A stretch of DNA of 10,000 nt from Trachelipus rathkii (Eukaryota; Arthropoda; Malacostraca; Isopoda; Trachelipodidae): contig JABUQX010095719.1 in the NCBI GenBank assembly GCA_015478945.1, positions 15,001 through 25,000 on the forward strand, written 5' to 3'. Both the position numbers and the translations under genes were made by a program. Of this stretch, positions 1-8,045 are shown one piece after another. The first letter of the stretch is position 1; each line of letters begins with the position of its first letter. The notes beneath the pieces were generated by a model. It was not told the origin of the DNA, made no database searches, and saw nothing but the letters and a program-made list of their open reading frames with translations.

Positions 1-217
1 AATAATGATGAAAATTTAATATACACAAACCAATAAATTACCTAAGATACTGTAATTAATGTCGTAGTCAAAAGCTAAAAGTAACGGAGTAACGGAGTAA
101 CGGCACTTCATTACTTTTCCTTTCAAAGAAACGGAATAACGATAACGGAATTACTTTTTCAGAGTAACGGAGTAACGGTAATGGAATTACTTTTTTGAGT
201 AACGATGCCCACCTCTG
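1..217. mobile_element. hAT-like element terminus (partial, runs off the left edge)
   Basis: The right border, read inward on the minus strand, is CAGAGGTGGGC (207-217), which fits the CAGNG-type terminal inverted repeat of hAT transposons. Inside it are repeated subterminal motifs: GGAATTACTTTTT followed by a GAGTAACG-like string occurs near 147-169 and again at 183-204, about 36 bp apart, and runs of GTAACGGAGTAACGG lie near 83-103 and 162-178. Such subterminal arrays are typical binding sites for hAT transposases. An 8-bp target duplication would be expected, and GGCCCATT at 218-225 is the candidate right-hand copy; the left copy is outside the window. No transposase coding is visible. It could be the end of a full element or of a non-autonomous derivative. 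Confidence 0.6.
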
Positions 218-218
218 G

Positions 219-1320
219 GCCCATTACCATAACGCATCTGCAACAGCTGTTGTAGCAGAAATAGTCAGTTATATCAGGTGCATAACAGAAGACTGCAGGT
301 GGTGAGCTATTGGAGCGCGAGATACAGTCGAAGTATAAGCTCGAAAGTATTGTTTGCGAATTTGGCGATTGATTCGACAGATCTCGCAGCAGCTTCTTTG
401 AAAATAATCAGGTTTGGGGCAGGGAAGGGTCCGTTTTAATTGCTTGTAAAGTTTTTTTCTTTTGGTTAGCATGTACACACTCTTGGGACCACCAAGGGGT
501 GGAAGACCGTGGGATGTAAGTTTCTGCTGATGTAATGATAACTTGTTGAAAGAAATTAAAGGCATTGTCGGCTAATCGCTTATTGATGGGAGAAAGTGAA
601 ATTGCTGTGTCTTGATAAAAAGAGGGCCAACTCCGCTGGATCATAACGCCAGCGGGAGTGAGGTTCTAACACCGGACTCGGTGTGAGTTCGCGTAAGGCT
701 ATCGGGTAATGGTCACTTCCGTACAAATAATCGAAGTGGACCATGTGAAGCGATCAGTGAGAAAATGAGAGCAGGAAATATCTAAGCAGGTAGAAGAGGG
801 ATTATTCAAACGTTCAAAAGTAGGGAGTTCAGTGTCGAGGAATCTCAGAGAAAAGGGGACTAGGAGATCGACAATGATTTTAGCCTTGGGAGAGGTGACA
901 GCGTCACCACACAGGGGTGACGAAGGTTGAAATCTCCTAATATGACAACCGGAGAAGGGGGGAGTTGCTTAAAAAGGTCGACTAAGTCGGCCTTAGTGAA
1001 CTGGCTACTGAGAGCCAAGTAGATAGAGCAGAGAGTGAGATCAGTGGAAAGATGGACTCGTGCTGCCAATACGTGAAGTCAAGTTCGAAGAGAGACTGAA
1101 GAATAGGGAACAGACTTATGAATGAGAATTCCGGATCCTCCCCTATCATTGTCACTTAGTTCTATAGATGATAGCGGCGACTTGTATTCCGATGGTTGGA
1201 AGAGTTCGCGATGGCGTAGTTAAAGTTCCTGCAAACATATTCACTTTGGTGTACGTAAATTTATCGGTTGAACGAGCTCTTCAAAATTCGGATTATAGTC
1301 ACGACGTTTCCATTGAAGGA
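219..1320 (-). pseudogene. LINE ORF2 remnant: endonuclease domain and linker, before the reverse transcriptase
   Basis: In intact relatives this part nicks target DNA to prime reverse transcription. Reading the minus strand across frames gives, in order: an LQW start motif (about 1318-1310, usually LQWNCRG), a FEELV stretch (about 1280), ICLQE with the catalytic Glu at 1226-1228, GGSGILIHK (about 1140-1110), CSIYLA (about 1030), GDFN (926-937, metal-binding Asp/Asn) and SDHYPIALR (about 717-690, catalytic Asp-His). These are the ordered motifs of the exonuclease-endonuclease-phosphatase fold. Downstream come RWRYDPAE (about 655), PWWSQEC (about 495), a basic Lys/Arg-rich helix (400-330) and a VADAL-like string (about 245), matching the linker before the reverse transcriptase. 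Frame stops include TGA at 1241-1243, TAA at 1220-1222 and TGA at 1079-1081; a frameshift follows GDFN. It is non-functional. Confidence 0.85.
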
Positions 1321-1326
1321 AGGTGG

Positions 1327-1356
1327 CTATATCGTGTTATGAGTACTATATCGTGT
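1327..1356. repeat. 11-bp direct repeat upstream of LINE ORF2
   Basis: CTATATCGTGT occurs at 1327-1337 and again at 1346-1356, 19 bp apart. The second copy runs 3 bp into the left arm of the neighbouring palindrome. Confidence 0.8.
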
Positions 1357-1408
1357 ATTTTTCTACACATTTTCAAGGTTACACCTTGAAAATGTGTAGA
1401 AAAATACA
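1354..1408. repeat. Perfect 26-bp inverted repeat with 3-nt loop
   Basis: The arm 1354-1379 is an exact reverse complement of 1383-1408, with only TAC (1380-1382) between them. Weaker pairing continues outside, with GAGTACT near 1341-1347 facing AGTGCTC near 1413-1419. The structure lies in the short stretch between the ORF1 remnant and the first ORF2 motif of the LINE. All other LINE sequence nearby has decayed, yet this palindrome is flawless, which suggests recent origin or strand-correcting conversion. Confidence 0.9.
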
Positions 1409-1519
1409 AGAAAGTGCTCGGTGAAAACATTTTTTCATTTTCCTTGTGGTTTTTTGTGCAAAAGTGTTTCTCGCGCATAAGAGAATAGATTTTAAACAGA
1501 GTACTATATTAAATGGTCA

Positions 1520-3640
1520 TCTTGAGGGGTTAGCTGCAATGTCAGAAAAAGAAGAATCGGTTGAGGGGGAGAGGTTGAGTCTTGAGGCCTGACAGAGAAG
1601 AGCTGCAATTCCAGGTGGTAAGGAATAGTCGTACAGCAGTGACTGGGGATGTACTATTTGTTTGGGGGAGAGTTGCTTGTGGTATTTGGTGGAGGGACCT
1701 TGCCATGAATACAAAGCAAGTTGAGTTTGATCAAGTTCATATTATTTTGTGGACGCAGCTGGTCGCTGGAAGAGCAACTAGAATGCTCATAAGTCATAGT
1801 TAGAAGTTGGAGCGATGTCAATATCCACCGAACAAGCAGATTCAAAACTGGGTGGAAATTATGGGGCTATTTATATGGAGACAGTGTAGGAAGGTGTCAC
1901 AGGGAAAGGGTCATCTTTCTGTGATGGCGTTGGAGTTGTAAGGTAAGGTTGGAATCCATCATTAGGTTAACAGGAAAAGCGGTCTCTGATGGATGAGTTG
2001 AAGGGACACTCAGTGGTTCCCAGAAATTCTGTGAAACACAAAAGTCAAGGGCTGGAGGTTTTGTTAATTAACCATCAGGTGGATGACTTTGGAGACCTGA
2101 ACAATCTGAGTCAGAATGGGAGACCTCTGGGTTCCCTTTCATGACGTCGGCTGCAGCAGAACGCTTGGAGCCTTGGTGGTGTTTGAGTTGAACAGTTTTC
2201 CATTCACCTCTGTCAGTAGCACAAAAAGTGGGAACTTGAATCCATGTGATCCGGTAGGGTATAAGAATTATTTAGGGAGTGCTGTGACAGGAAACTCTAA
2301 GGAAGAATTGGGGAAGGATTCGGAAGAGCTGGAAAAATCCAGCAAGCTATAAGAGGGTTGGTTGGTGAGTTGCTCGAAAGCTGTGGTTGATTGAGCACAT
2401 CTGTTAATGTCGATGCTTTTGTCTCAGGGATAAATCTGCAGCGAGGTCTCTTCTGAGTTGTATTTTTTTACAACTGGAGCAGATGTGTTCTGAGTTAGGT
2501 TTTCAGATGCTTCATATTTTAGAGAATAATCCTCGGTTTTCAGCCTAATCTTTTGTTTCTGCTCAGGGACATCCGTTTCCGGAATAGGAGCAATGGTGGG
2601 AGACAGATTAGGGGACATAGACGCAGGCCACTATCGTGGGTTTGGCGAAGACATCGGGAGGATAGGGGACAGAGTTTCCCGGCAGGAAATACTTTTCGAG
2701 CTTTGTGACGGGTGGGCACACTTAGTTTCGTTGCTGGTTGGTCGAAAACAGTGTTTGTGGTAGGATTGTTGACGGCATCTTGGGAGGAAGATTGGATTGC
2801 AGGCTGCTTTCGGACTATTTGGGTAGTCGGTAATATAGACAATGCAGGCTTACAAGGTTACAACAACTACATGAATCCCCGCAAGAGTTGGTTGGTGGAG
2901 TTCTTCTGAAATGAAGTTGTGTCGGTGGGTTAACAAGTGAGGGCGGGGGAGCTGCTGCAATTGCAGTATAGTATTGCCTTTATCGTGTAGGATATTTGTC
3001 TTTGAGCTAGTGTATGACATCTCTCCTTCTCAATTTTTTGCATGGTACATAACTCCAATATTTTCTGTTCAAACAGGTAGGACGGGCCTTTTAAAGAAGA
3101 GATGCTGTAAGGTCCCCCACAATTTTTGCAGTGTAGAGTGTTTTCAGGGAATGTGAAACTTTTCTCCGCAAAGAGAGAAGATTTTACGAGGTCTCCTACA
3201 GTATTTTCGGGGATAACCAAACCGCTGTCACTTAAAGCAACGTCTGGGTTGAGGAATAAACGGACGAACACTGTAGCTTGTAAATCCTATTTTCACCTTG
3301 TAGATGGAAAAGGGGTGTTAAAGGTCAATTGCAGGCAAAGATTCGGGGTGTCAGTCCAGTCTCGACGTGGGGAAACCTGTATACATTTGCAACAAGAAAT
3401 CTCCTCTGATGGAGATTGCTTAAAATGAAAACAATGTCTTCGTTTTTCTGCACCAGAGCATATATGATTCTGGTGTCATCGGAGCAAGATGTGGTAGAAA
3501 AGAGAAGAAACAGCAATATCTTAGAAGGGAAACATCAAGAAAGAGAAGAGGAGCAGAAAGGAATATGAAAGAGCAGCAAATGATGCTCTGAAAAATCCTG
3601 TATTTAGTGAAGAATGAAATGGAAGGTGAAATTATCAGCA
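1520..3640 (-). pseudogene. LINE ORF1 (gag-like nucleic-acid-binding protein) remnant
   Basis: The diagnostic core lies at about 3290-3030. YSVRPFIPQPRRCF leads into a CX2CX4HX4C knuckle, followed by two further knuckle remnants and a segment FEQKILELCTMQKI that resembles the conserved helix after the knuckles in Jockey/I gag proteins. ORF1 proteins bind the element RNA. Upstream of the core (3520-3300) a plausible but weak continuation can be read. Downstream (2930-1520) the reading is rich in Ser, Pro, Thr, Gln and Lys with many stops, which fits the low-complexity C-terminal tail of these gags. The boundaries are approximate because no intact frame survives. The identity of the core is solid; the tail is inferred from position and composition. 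Confidence 0.7.
3030..3290 (-). other. Triple zinc-knuckle region of LINE ORF1, mutated
   Basis: Knuckle 1 keeps the exact CX2CX4HX4C spacing. Its first Cys is at 3237-3239, the second Cys has become a TGA stop (3228-3230) and the His has become Tyr. Knuckle 2 has lost its first Cys to Phe but keeps LCGE and FH; a frame change follows HIP. Knuckle 3 reads CKNCGGPYS with its first Cys at 3128-3130, its His changed to Tyr and its last Cys changed to Gly. Several of these changes would abolish zinc binding, so this is long-dead sequence rather than a sequencing slip. Confidence 0.75.
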
Positions 3641-4060
3641 TTCAAGAAATTATAATCTTATGAAGAGAAATTGATTTTAAATTTTTACAAAATCTATTTA
3701 TTTATTTCAACATTAAAATTGAAAATCAAATTTTAATTCGAGATAAAAATTACTCGTGAAGTAATAAAAGTGAAATAAAGTATACTTTTTAAGAAATTAA
3801 TTCATACAAAAGAAGAACTAGGCCTTTACGACTTGAATATTGATTATTTCAAATGTTTGCTTATATTTAATATGACATCAGAATCGTCAAGTCTATCAGC
3901 ATGGACTCCTCAAAATGCTCATGGAGTTGGGAACACGTATCAGCTGTAAATGTATGGAATATGGATCATAATATCTGCAGTTGGTGCTACCTTCCAATCC
4001 CAAGTGCTAATATGGGGTTAATGTTAAATATTGATATTTTTATTAATTAGTGTTATTAAT
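3641..4060. other. AT-rich stretch without recognisable genes
   Basis: No coding motif on either strand. The sequence is strongly AT-rich with short homopolymers. It may include the 5' UTR of the LINE, but nothing proves that. Confidence 0.5.
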
Positions 4061-4139
4061 GTTAGTGGTAATAATTAGTGTTGTTATTCTAATAGTGTTA
4101 GTGGTAATAATTAGTGTTGTTATTCTAATAGTGTTAGTG
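4061..4139. repeat. 36-bp tandem repeat, about 2.2 copies
   Basis: The unit begins GTTAGTGGTAATAATTAG and ends TCTAATAGT. Copy 1 is 4061-4096, copy 2 is 4097-4132 and is identical, and a third copy starts at 4133 and fades after about 7 bases. Similar TTAGTGTTATTAATG sequence just upstream suggests older, diverged units. Confidence 0.85.
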
Positions 4140-4215
4140 TAAGTATTATTAATTGTTGATATGTATATATGTATATATATATTTTTTTTTGTATTTTATA
4201 TTTATTTATTTAAAA

Positions 4216-4430
4216 GCGCCCGATAGCTCAGTGTTAGAGCACTCGCCAAACCAAGCGAGGGGTCCCAGGTTCGCAACTGGTCGGGTGGGAGAATGTGAGC
4301 TATTCTCTCCTTGGGCTTGGCTCCGTCCTGCTCGGACGTTAAATGAGTACACCTCCTCCTTGATTAGGGCTCTGCCCGTGAGTGATGGTGTTTATTTCTG
4401 TAAAAAAAAAAAAAATAAAAAAAATAAATA
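4216..4430 (+). mobile_element. tRNA-derived SINE with poly(A) tail
   Basis: The head (4216-4288) folds like a tRNA. GCGCCCG at the 5' side pairs with CGGGTGG except at the last base, and there is a D-arm with AGCTCAGTGTTAGAGC. The anticodon stem is CTCGC/GCGAG, and the T-arm contains GGTTCGCAA. A tRNA-unrelated body follows (4289-4400), then an A-rich tail (4402-4430). A head with internal promoter boxes, a body and a poly(A) tail is the standard SINE layout, mobilised in trans by a LINE. No clear target-site duplication was found because both flanks are A/T-rich. Confidence 0.85.
4224..4278 (+). promoter_or_regulatory. Internal RNA polymerase III promoter (A and B boxes) of the SINE
   Basis: The A box is at 4224-4237, TAGCTCAGTGTTAG, close to the TRGYNNARNNG consensus. 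The B box is at 4268-4278, GGTTCGCAACT, matching the GGTTCG core of GGTTCGANTCC but diverged at its 3' end. Spacing is normal for a tRNA promoter. The drift in the B box suggests weak or lost activity. Confidence 0.7.
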
Positions 4431-5340
4431 GTGCCTTTGGATGAGTTTCTTATTTCGTCAAGAGTTGCAATAAGAGGAATATCTTCAAGAGACGTTAAGG
4501 ATGACAAGATGGAATTATGATTCCGGGTAGATATTGATATTGATCCGTTTCTAATTAATATGACGGGAGGATCTTCAACTCTCAAAGCTTATTCAAGTGC
4601 ATCACTAAGAATCAAGCTTTCTGGTCGTTAAGAAATTTGGAGGTGGTTGATCGTAATAAGTAATACATAGGGAATGATGTGTCTGCTGGTAGTCCCAGAA
4701 GGGGGAACAGCATGTGGAGTAAACAAATAAGACCGACTAAGAAGGGGGCACATTTTCGGAGTTGCTCCAACCCTTTGGGCACCTGGGATTTCGAGGGCGT
4801 TCCACGCGAGGGATCGCTGGAAGTAAGCAAAGGTCTTCCAAGTGAAGTAATCGTGGCGTTAATGTTCGAAGTACAATTGGAAAATCGTGATAAATTAAAT
4901 GTAACAGTTTCAGTACCTCAAAGATCTGGCAGATTCTGTGGAATATTTAAAATAACCTCCATAATATATTAATTTAAATTGGTTTTCCTCTTTTGTAACG
5001 AGCCCATGAGGTTTGTACTAGAAGGATCGCTCTAAGCTGAGGGGAGTCCCTTATTATGGACATTACAGAGGGGTCAGGGAAAAAGAAGCAAACCTTGTGC
5101 TAGGACGTGTGCACCGAATTACGAACGAGTGCTGAGGTTCACACACCTTCAGACACAGATGACGCTGGTGACCCTCCCGCCAGGAAGAATGAGCCGAGGT
5201 ATCTACCTATTTGGGGGGGAAAAGAAAATAGAAACTGTCATGGAGGAAGAAGGTTGAAAATTATAGAATTTATTAGAAAAATGAGGTGGATAGAAAAAAG
5301 ACTAAAAGATTTAGTATGTGACAGGGTTACATACTAGTTC
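4431..5340. other. Unassigned stretch, no recognisable gene
   Basis: Open frames up to about 97 codons exist on both strands (for example plus strand 4679-4972 and minus strand 4612-4830), but none shows a domain, a motif or a sensible start context. Base composition is less AT-biased than the flanks around 4680-4860 and 5000-5220, so parts may be old coding or transposon sequence decayed beyond recognition by eye. Confidence 0.4.
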
Positions 5341-5373
5341 TAGTGGCCGGAGGGTCGCAAAATTAAAAAATCT

Positions 5374-5453
5374 GATATTGATTCTTGTCACAATGTTACC
5401 TCTCAAGTTGCAATTAACACTCCGATCATAACACCATAACAAGAATCAATATC
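5374..5453. repeat. 15-bp inverted repeat forming an imperfect hairpin
   Basis: GATATTGATTCTTGT at 5374-5388 is exactly reverse-complemented at 5439-5453. Imperfect pairing continues inward around TGTTA, leaving a loop of about 50 nt or less. It ends 8 bases before a (TA)n tract. Confidence 0.75.
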
Positions 5454-5458
5454 CCCCG

Positions 5459-5584
<126 letters not shown>

Positions 5585-5613
5585 TCTTCTGCTCAGATAC
5601 CAACATATAACCA

Positions 5614-5617
<4 letters not shown>

Positions 5618-5671
<54 letters not shown>

Positions 5672-5686
5672 AGAGAGAGAGGAGAG
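5618..5686. repeat. Compound (TA)n(GA)n microsatellite
   Basis: (TA)n from 5618 to 5649 passes directly into (GA)n from 5650 to 5686, with small slips near 5671 and 5681. Confidence 0.95.
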
Positions 5687-5689
5687 TCG

Positions 5690-5725
5690 CATGGCAAGGG
5701 CTTGGGTTCGATGCCCTAGTCCGGA
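5690..5725 (+). other. tRNA-like T-arm with B-box match (possible SINE remnant)
   Basis: GGTTCGATGCC at 5705-5715 matches the polymerase III B-box consensus GGTTCGANNCC. The flanks TTGGG and CCCTA pair at four of five positions around a 7-nt TTCGATG loop, like a TPsiC arm. No A box survives upstream because the (GA)n tract begins there. The rest of the island (5726-5780) is pyrimidine-rich and unassigned. Confidence 0.4.
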
Positions 5726-5777
5726 TCCTAAGAGAAATTTTTTATCTCATCCATCTCTCATCTTTTATCTTATCCAG

Positions 5778-5928
<151 letters not shown>

Positions 5929-6032
5929 ATTGGTATACAGGTCTTACCTCTAATTATTATTCTTTATTAGTGCTTCCATAAACTTTTCATACATGTCCTG
6001 CTTCCTATATTGTTTTTTCCACATATACGCCG

Positions 6033-6347
6033 TCATATACGAGGACAAATGGTTCCGATAACAGGCACATCGGATAAAAAAAATAACACTAGTTGGAAGA
6101 ATGTGACATATTTTATTTTCACCTTATTTAAGAAATATGGCTTTGGGGCACTTTCAAACCGTTTCTTACATCGAGGACACCGGAAAACGAATTTATCACT
6201 ATTTCGGTAAATGGCACATTTTTTCTGACACTTCCTACATCTCTTTTTATTTAAAATCAATTTTTTATATTGCAAATAAGCTAATAATTCATAGTCATTT
6301 CCACAAATTGAAAATAAATCTTGTAAAGTAAGACTTAACATAATCAC
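6033..6347 (-). CDS. Zinc-ribbon protein resembling the N-terminus of Merlin/IS1595-type transposases
   Basis: A 104-codon open frame with no internal stop in otherwise gene-poor DNA. A zinc ribbon is formed by CRKC (Cys37, Cys40) and CPRC (Cys57, Cys60), the latter followed by KKRF. After a short linker comes a hydrophobic segment (residues 83-95, FFQLVLFFLSDVP) where Merlin and IS1595-like proteins have the start of their catalytic region. Residues 18-34 (DYELLAYLQYKK...) resemble the short helix that often precedes the ribbon in these proteins. The DDE/N catalytic part is absent: the frame ends at 6033, and DNA beyond it soon becomes a (TA)n tract. I infer a truncated transposase remnant. 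A small zinc-ribbon gene of other origin is the alternative. The start ATG is simply the first in frame; splicing to an upstream exon is possible. Confidence 0.5.
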   Translation of the reverse strand: MIMLSLTLQDLFSICGNDYELLAYLQYKKLILNKKRCRKCQKKCAIYRNSDKFVFRCPRCKKRFESAPKPYFLNKVKIKYVTFFQLVLFFLSDVPVIGTICPRI

Positions 6348-6612
6348 ATCATTTCACACTCAGAAATATCATTTTAAGGGGCGGAGCTTCTCACACATAA
6401 ATTTCTCCTATTGGCTAGCTTTCGGGGACTCATAACATTTTTATTCCGCTGTAGATAAGTAAATCTATGGAAAATTGCCTATTTTTATTATTTATGTTTC
6501 GTTTTATTTGTTATTAAGCGCATAAAATTATTTCTTTTTTTTATCTTCAATTTCTTATATAAATTAATTGTCTCCTTTACTTACTTACGAGGGCAACTAA
6601 ATCAACTTTCAC
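6348..6612. other. Non-coding AT-rich interval
   Basis: No gene. A GC-richer patch near 6377-6440 (GGGGCGGAGCTTC, then CTCCTATTGGCTAGC) stands out from the AT-rich surroundings and lies just upstream of the minus-strand zinc-ribbon frame. It could be an element terminus or promoter-proximal sequence, but no inverted partner was found. Confidence 0.4.
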
Positions 6613-6786
<174 letters not shown>

Positions 6787-6955
6787 CAGTGATGGGCGCG
6801 GTACATGAGAAAATTGGTTGGGCGATACCGGTACATCGGTACTTTGAAAAATAGCTAGGGCGATACCAGTACTCGGTACTTTGTGAAAGCGTTTGGGCGA
6901 TACCGGTACTCGGTACTGTATCGCCGGTACATCGATACATCGATACATTTTCATA
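6787..6955 (+). mobile_element. Terminus of a second hAT-like element
   Basis: It starts CAGTGATGGGCGCGGTAC (6787-6804), matching the CAGTG-type hAT terminal repeat. Three copies of GGGCGATACC follow at 6820, 6858 and 6895, about 38 bp apart. Each is followed by a GTAC-rich string (GGTACATCGGTAC, AGTACTCGGTAC, GGTACTCGGTAC), and a tail of CGATACAT repeats runs to about 6948. This array is the expected layout of subterminal transposase-binding sites. The opposite end is not found in the window. The 8-bp target duplication cannot be judged because the left flank is (TA)n. The sequence differs from the hAT-like end at 1-217, so it is another family. Confidence 0.65.
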
Positions 6956-7064
6956 TATGCGGAAAAACAATACTGATAAATGGAATTTCAATAAATAATA
7001 GTTATAATATTACTATAAGGCAAATAGATTTATGTTGTTTCTGTGCTATCTCTTTTGAGATTGA

Positions 7065-7067
<3 letters not shown>
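6956..7067. other. Short interval, nothing recognised
   Basis: It may be the interior of the hAT-like element beginning at 6787; no motif supports any further call. Confidence 0.3.
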
Positions 7068-7161
<94 letters not shown>

Positions 7162-7175
7162 TATATATATGTAAC

Positions 7176-7213
<38 letters not shown>

Positions 7214-7218
7214 TATAT
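7068..7218. repeat. (TA)n microsatellite with an internal island
   Basis: Alternating TA broken near 7158 by AAAT and near 7171 by GTAACATAAT. Confidence 0.95.
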
Positions 7219-7250
7219 GACCCCTTACTATAACCACTTATAAATAGCCT

Positions 7251-7326
7251 TATATATATATATATATATAATATAATATATAATATATATATATATATAT
7301 AACCAACCAACAACAACATATGTATA

Positions 7327-7365
<39 letters not shown>
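7251..7365. repeat. Two (TA)n tracts separated by an AACCAACC island
   Basis: TA at 7251-7301 (with slips) and 7329-7365. The 27-bp island between them begins ACCAACCAACAACAAC. Confidence 0.9.
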
Positions 7366-7366
<1 letters not shown>

Positions 7367-7394
7367 CTCAACTCTATACTATCTTAACTGCTGC

Positions 7395-7833
<439 letters not shown>

Positions 7834-8045
7834 AATCCTCCATGAAGAGCATTTATGTGTAATATTTAATATTACATTTGCTACTATTGTTAACCAACTA
7901 AATTATGAATTTCAAAGGTAACATGACACATTGCTCTGTAGGGGATCGGTATTCTAGTATAATCGTACAACAGTCAGCGGAGCACTTACGAATGTATAAT
8001 CGTGTGTCTTAGCCATGCTATTTAATTGTAACATCCGATAACACT

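Larger units (their letters stand above)
219..3640 (-). mobile_element. Degenerate non-LTR retrotransposon (LINE, Jockey/I type), 3' part missing
   Basis: Minus-strand coding remnants appear in the order expected for a two-ORF LINE. A gag-like ORF1 with zinc knuckles is at about 3240-3090 and an ORF2 with apurinic-type endonuclease motifs at 1320-700. The linker that precedes the reverse transcriptase runs to about 230. The copy carries many stops and single-base frame changes but is collinear, so it is one insertion rather than scattered pieces. The reverse transcriptase, 3' UTR and poly(A) are not seen; the copy is interrupted at 217 by the hAT-like end. The 5' limit is not defined; 3640 is the furthest point at which plausible ORF1-like sequence can be read. 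Confidence 0.85.

Noticed and set aside
1168..1389. 73-codon plus-strand frame
   Set aside because: Antisense to the LINE endonuclease motifs and ends in the palindrome; the minus strand explains the sequence better.
2116..3428. Several plus-strand frames (2116-2352, 2712-2909, 2974-3156, 3126-3428)
   Set aside because: Shadows opposite the LINE ORF1 remnant, whose zinc-knuckle motifs fix the coding strand as minus.
3660..3750. Imperfect inverted AT-rich words (AAATTGATTTTAAAT-like)
   Set aside because: Expected by chance in such AT-rich sequence, and mismatched.
4216..4288. A functional tRNA gene
   Set aside because: Eight-base anticodon loop, mismatched first acceptor pair, diverged B box, and a SINE body with poly(A) tail attached.
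4153..4431. 92-codon plus-strand frame
   Set aside because: It crosses AT-rich sequence and the tRNA-derived SINE into its poly(A) tail; a chance frame.
4679..4972. 97-codon plus-strand frame as a host gene
   Set aside because: No domain, no supporting start context, and a comparable frame on the opposite strand; not distinguishable from chance.
6137..6331. 64-codon plus-strand frame
   Set aside because: Antisense to the zinc-ribbon frame, with no motif of its own.
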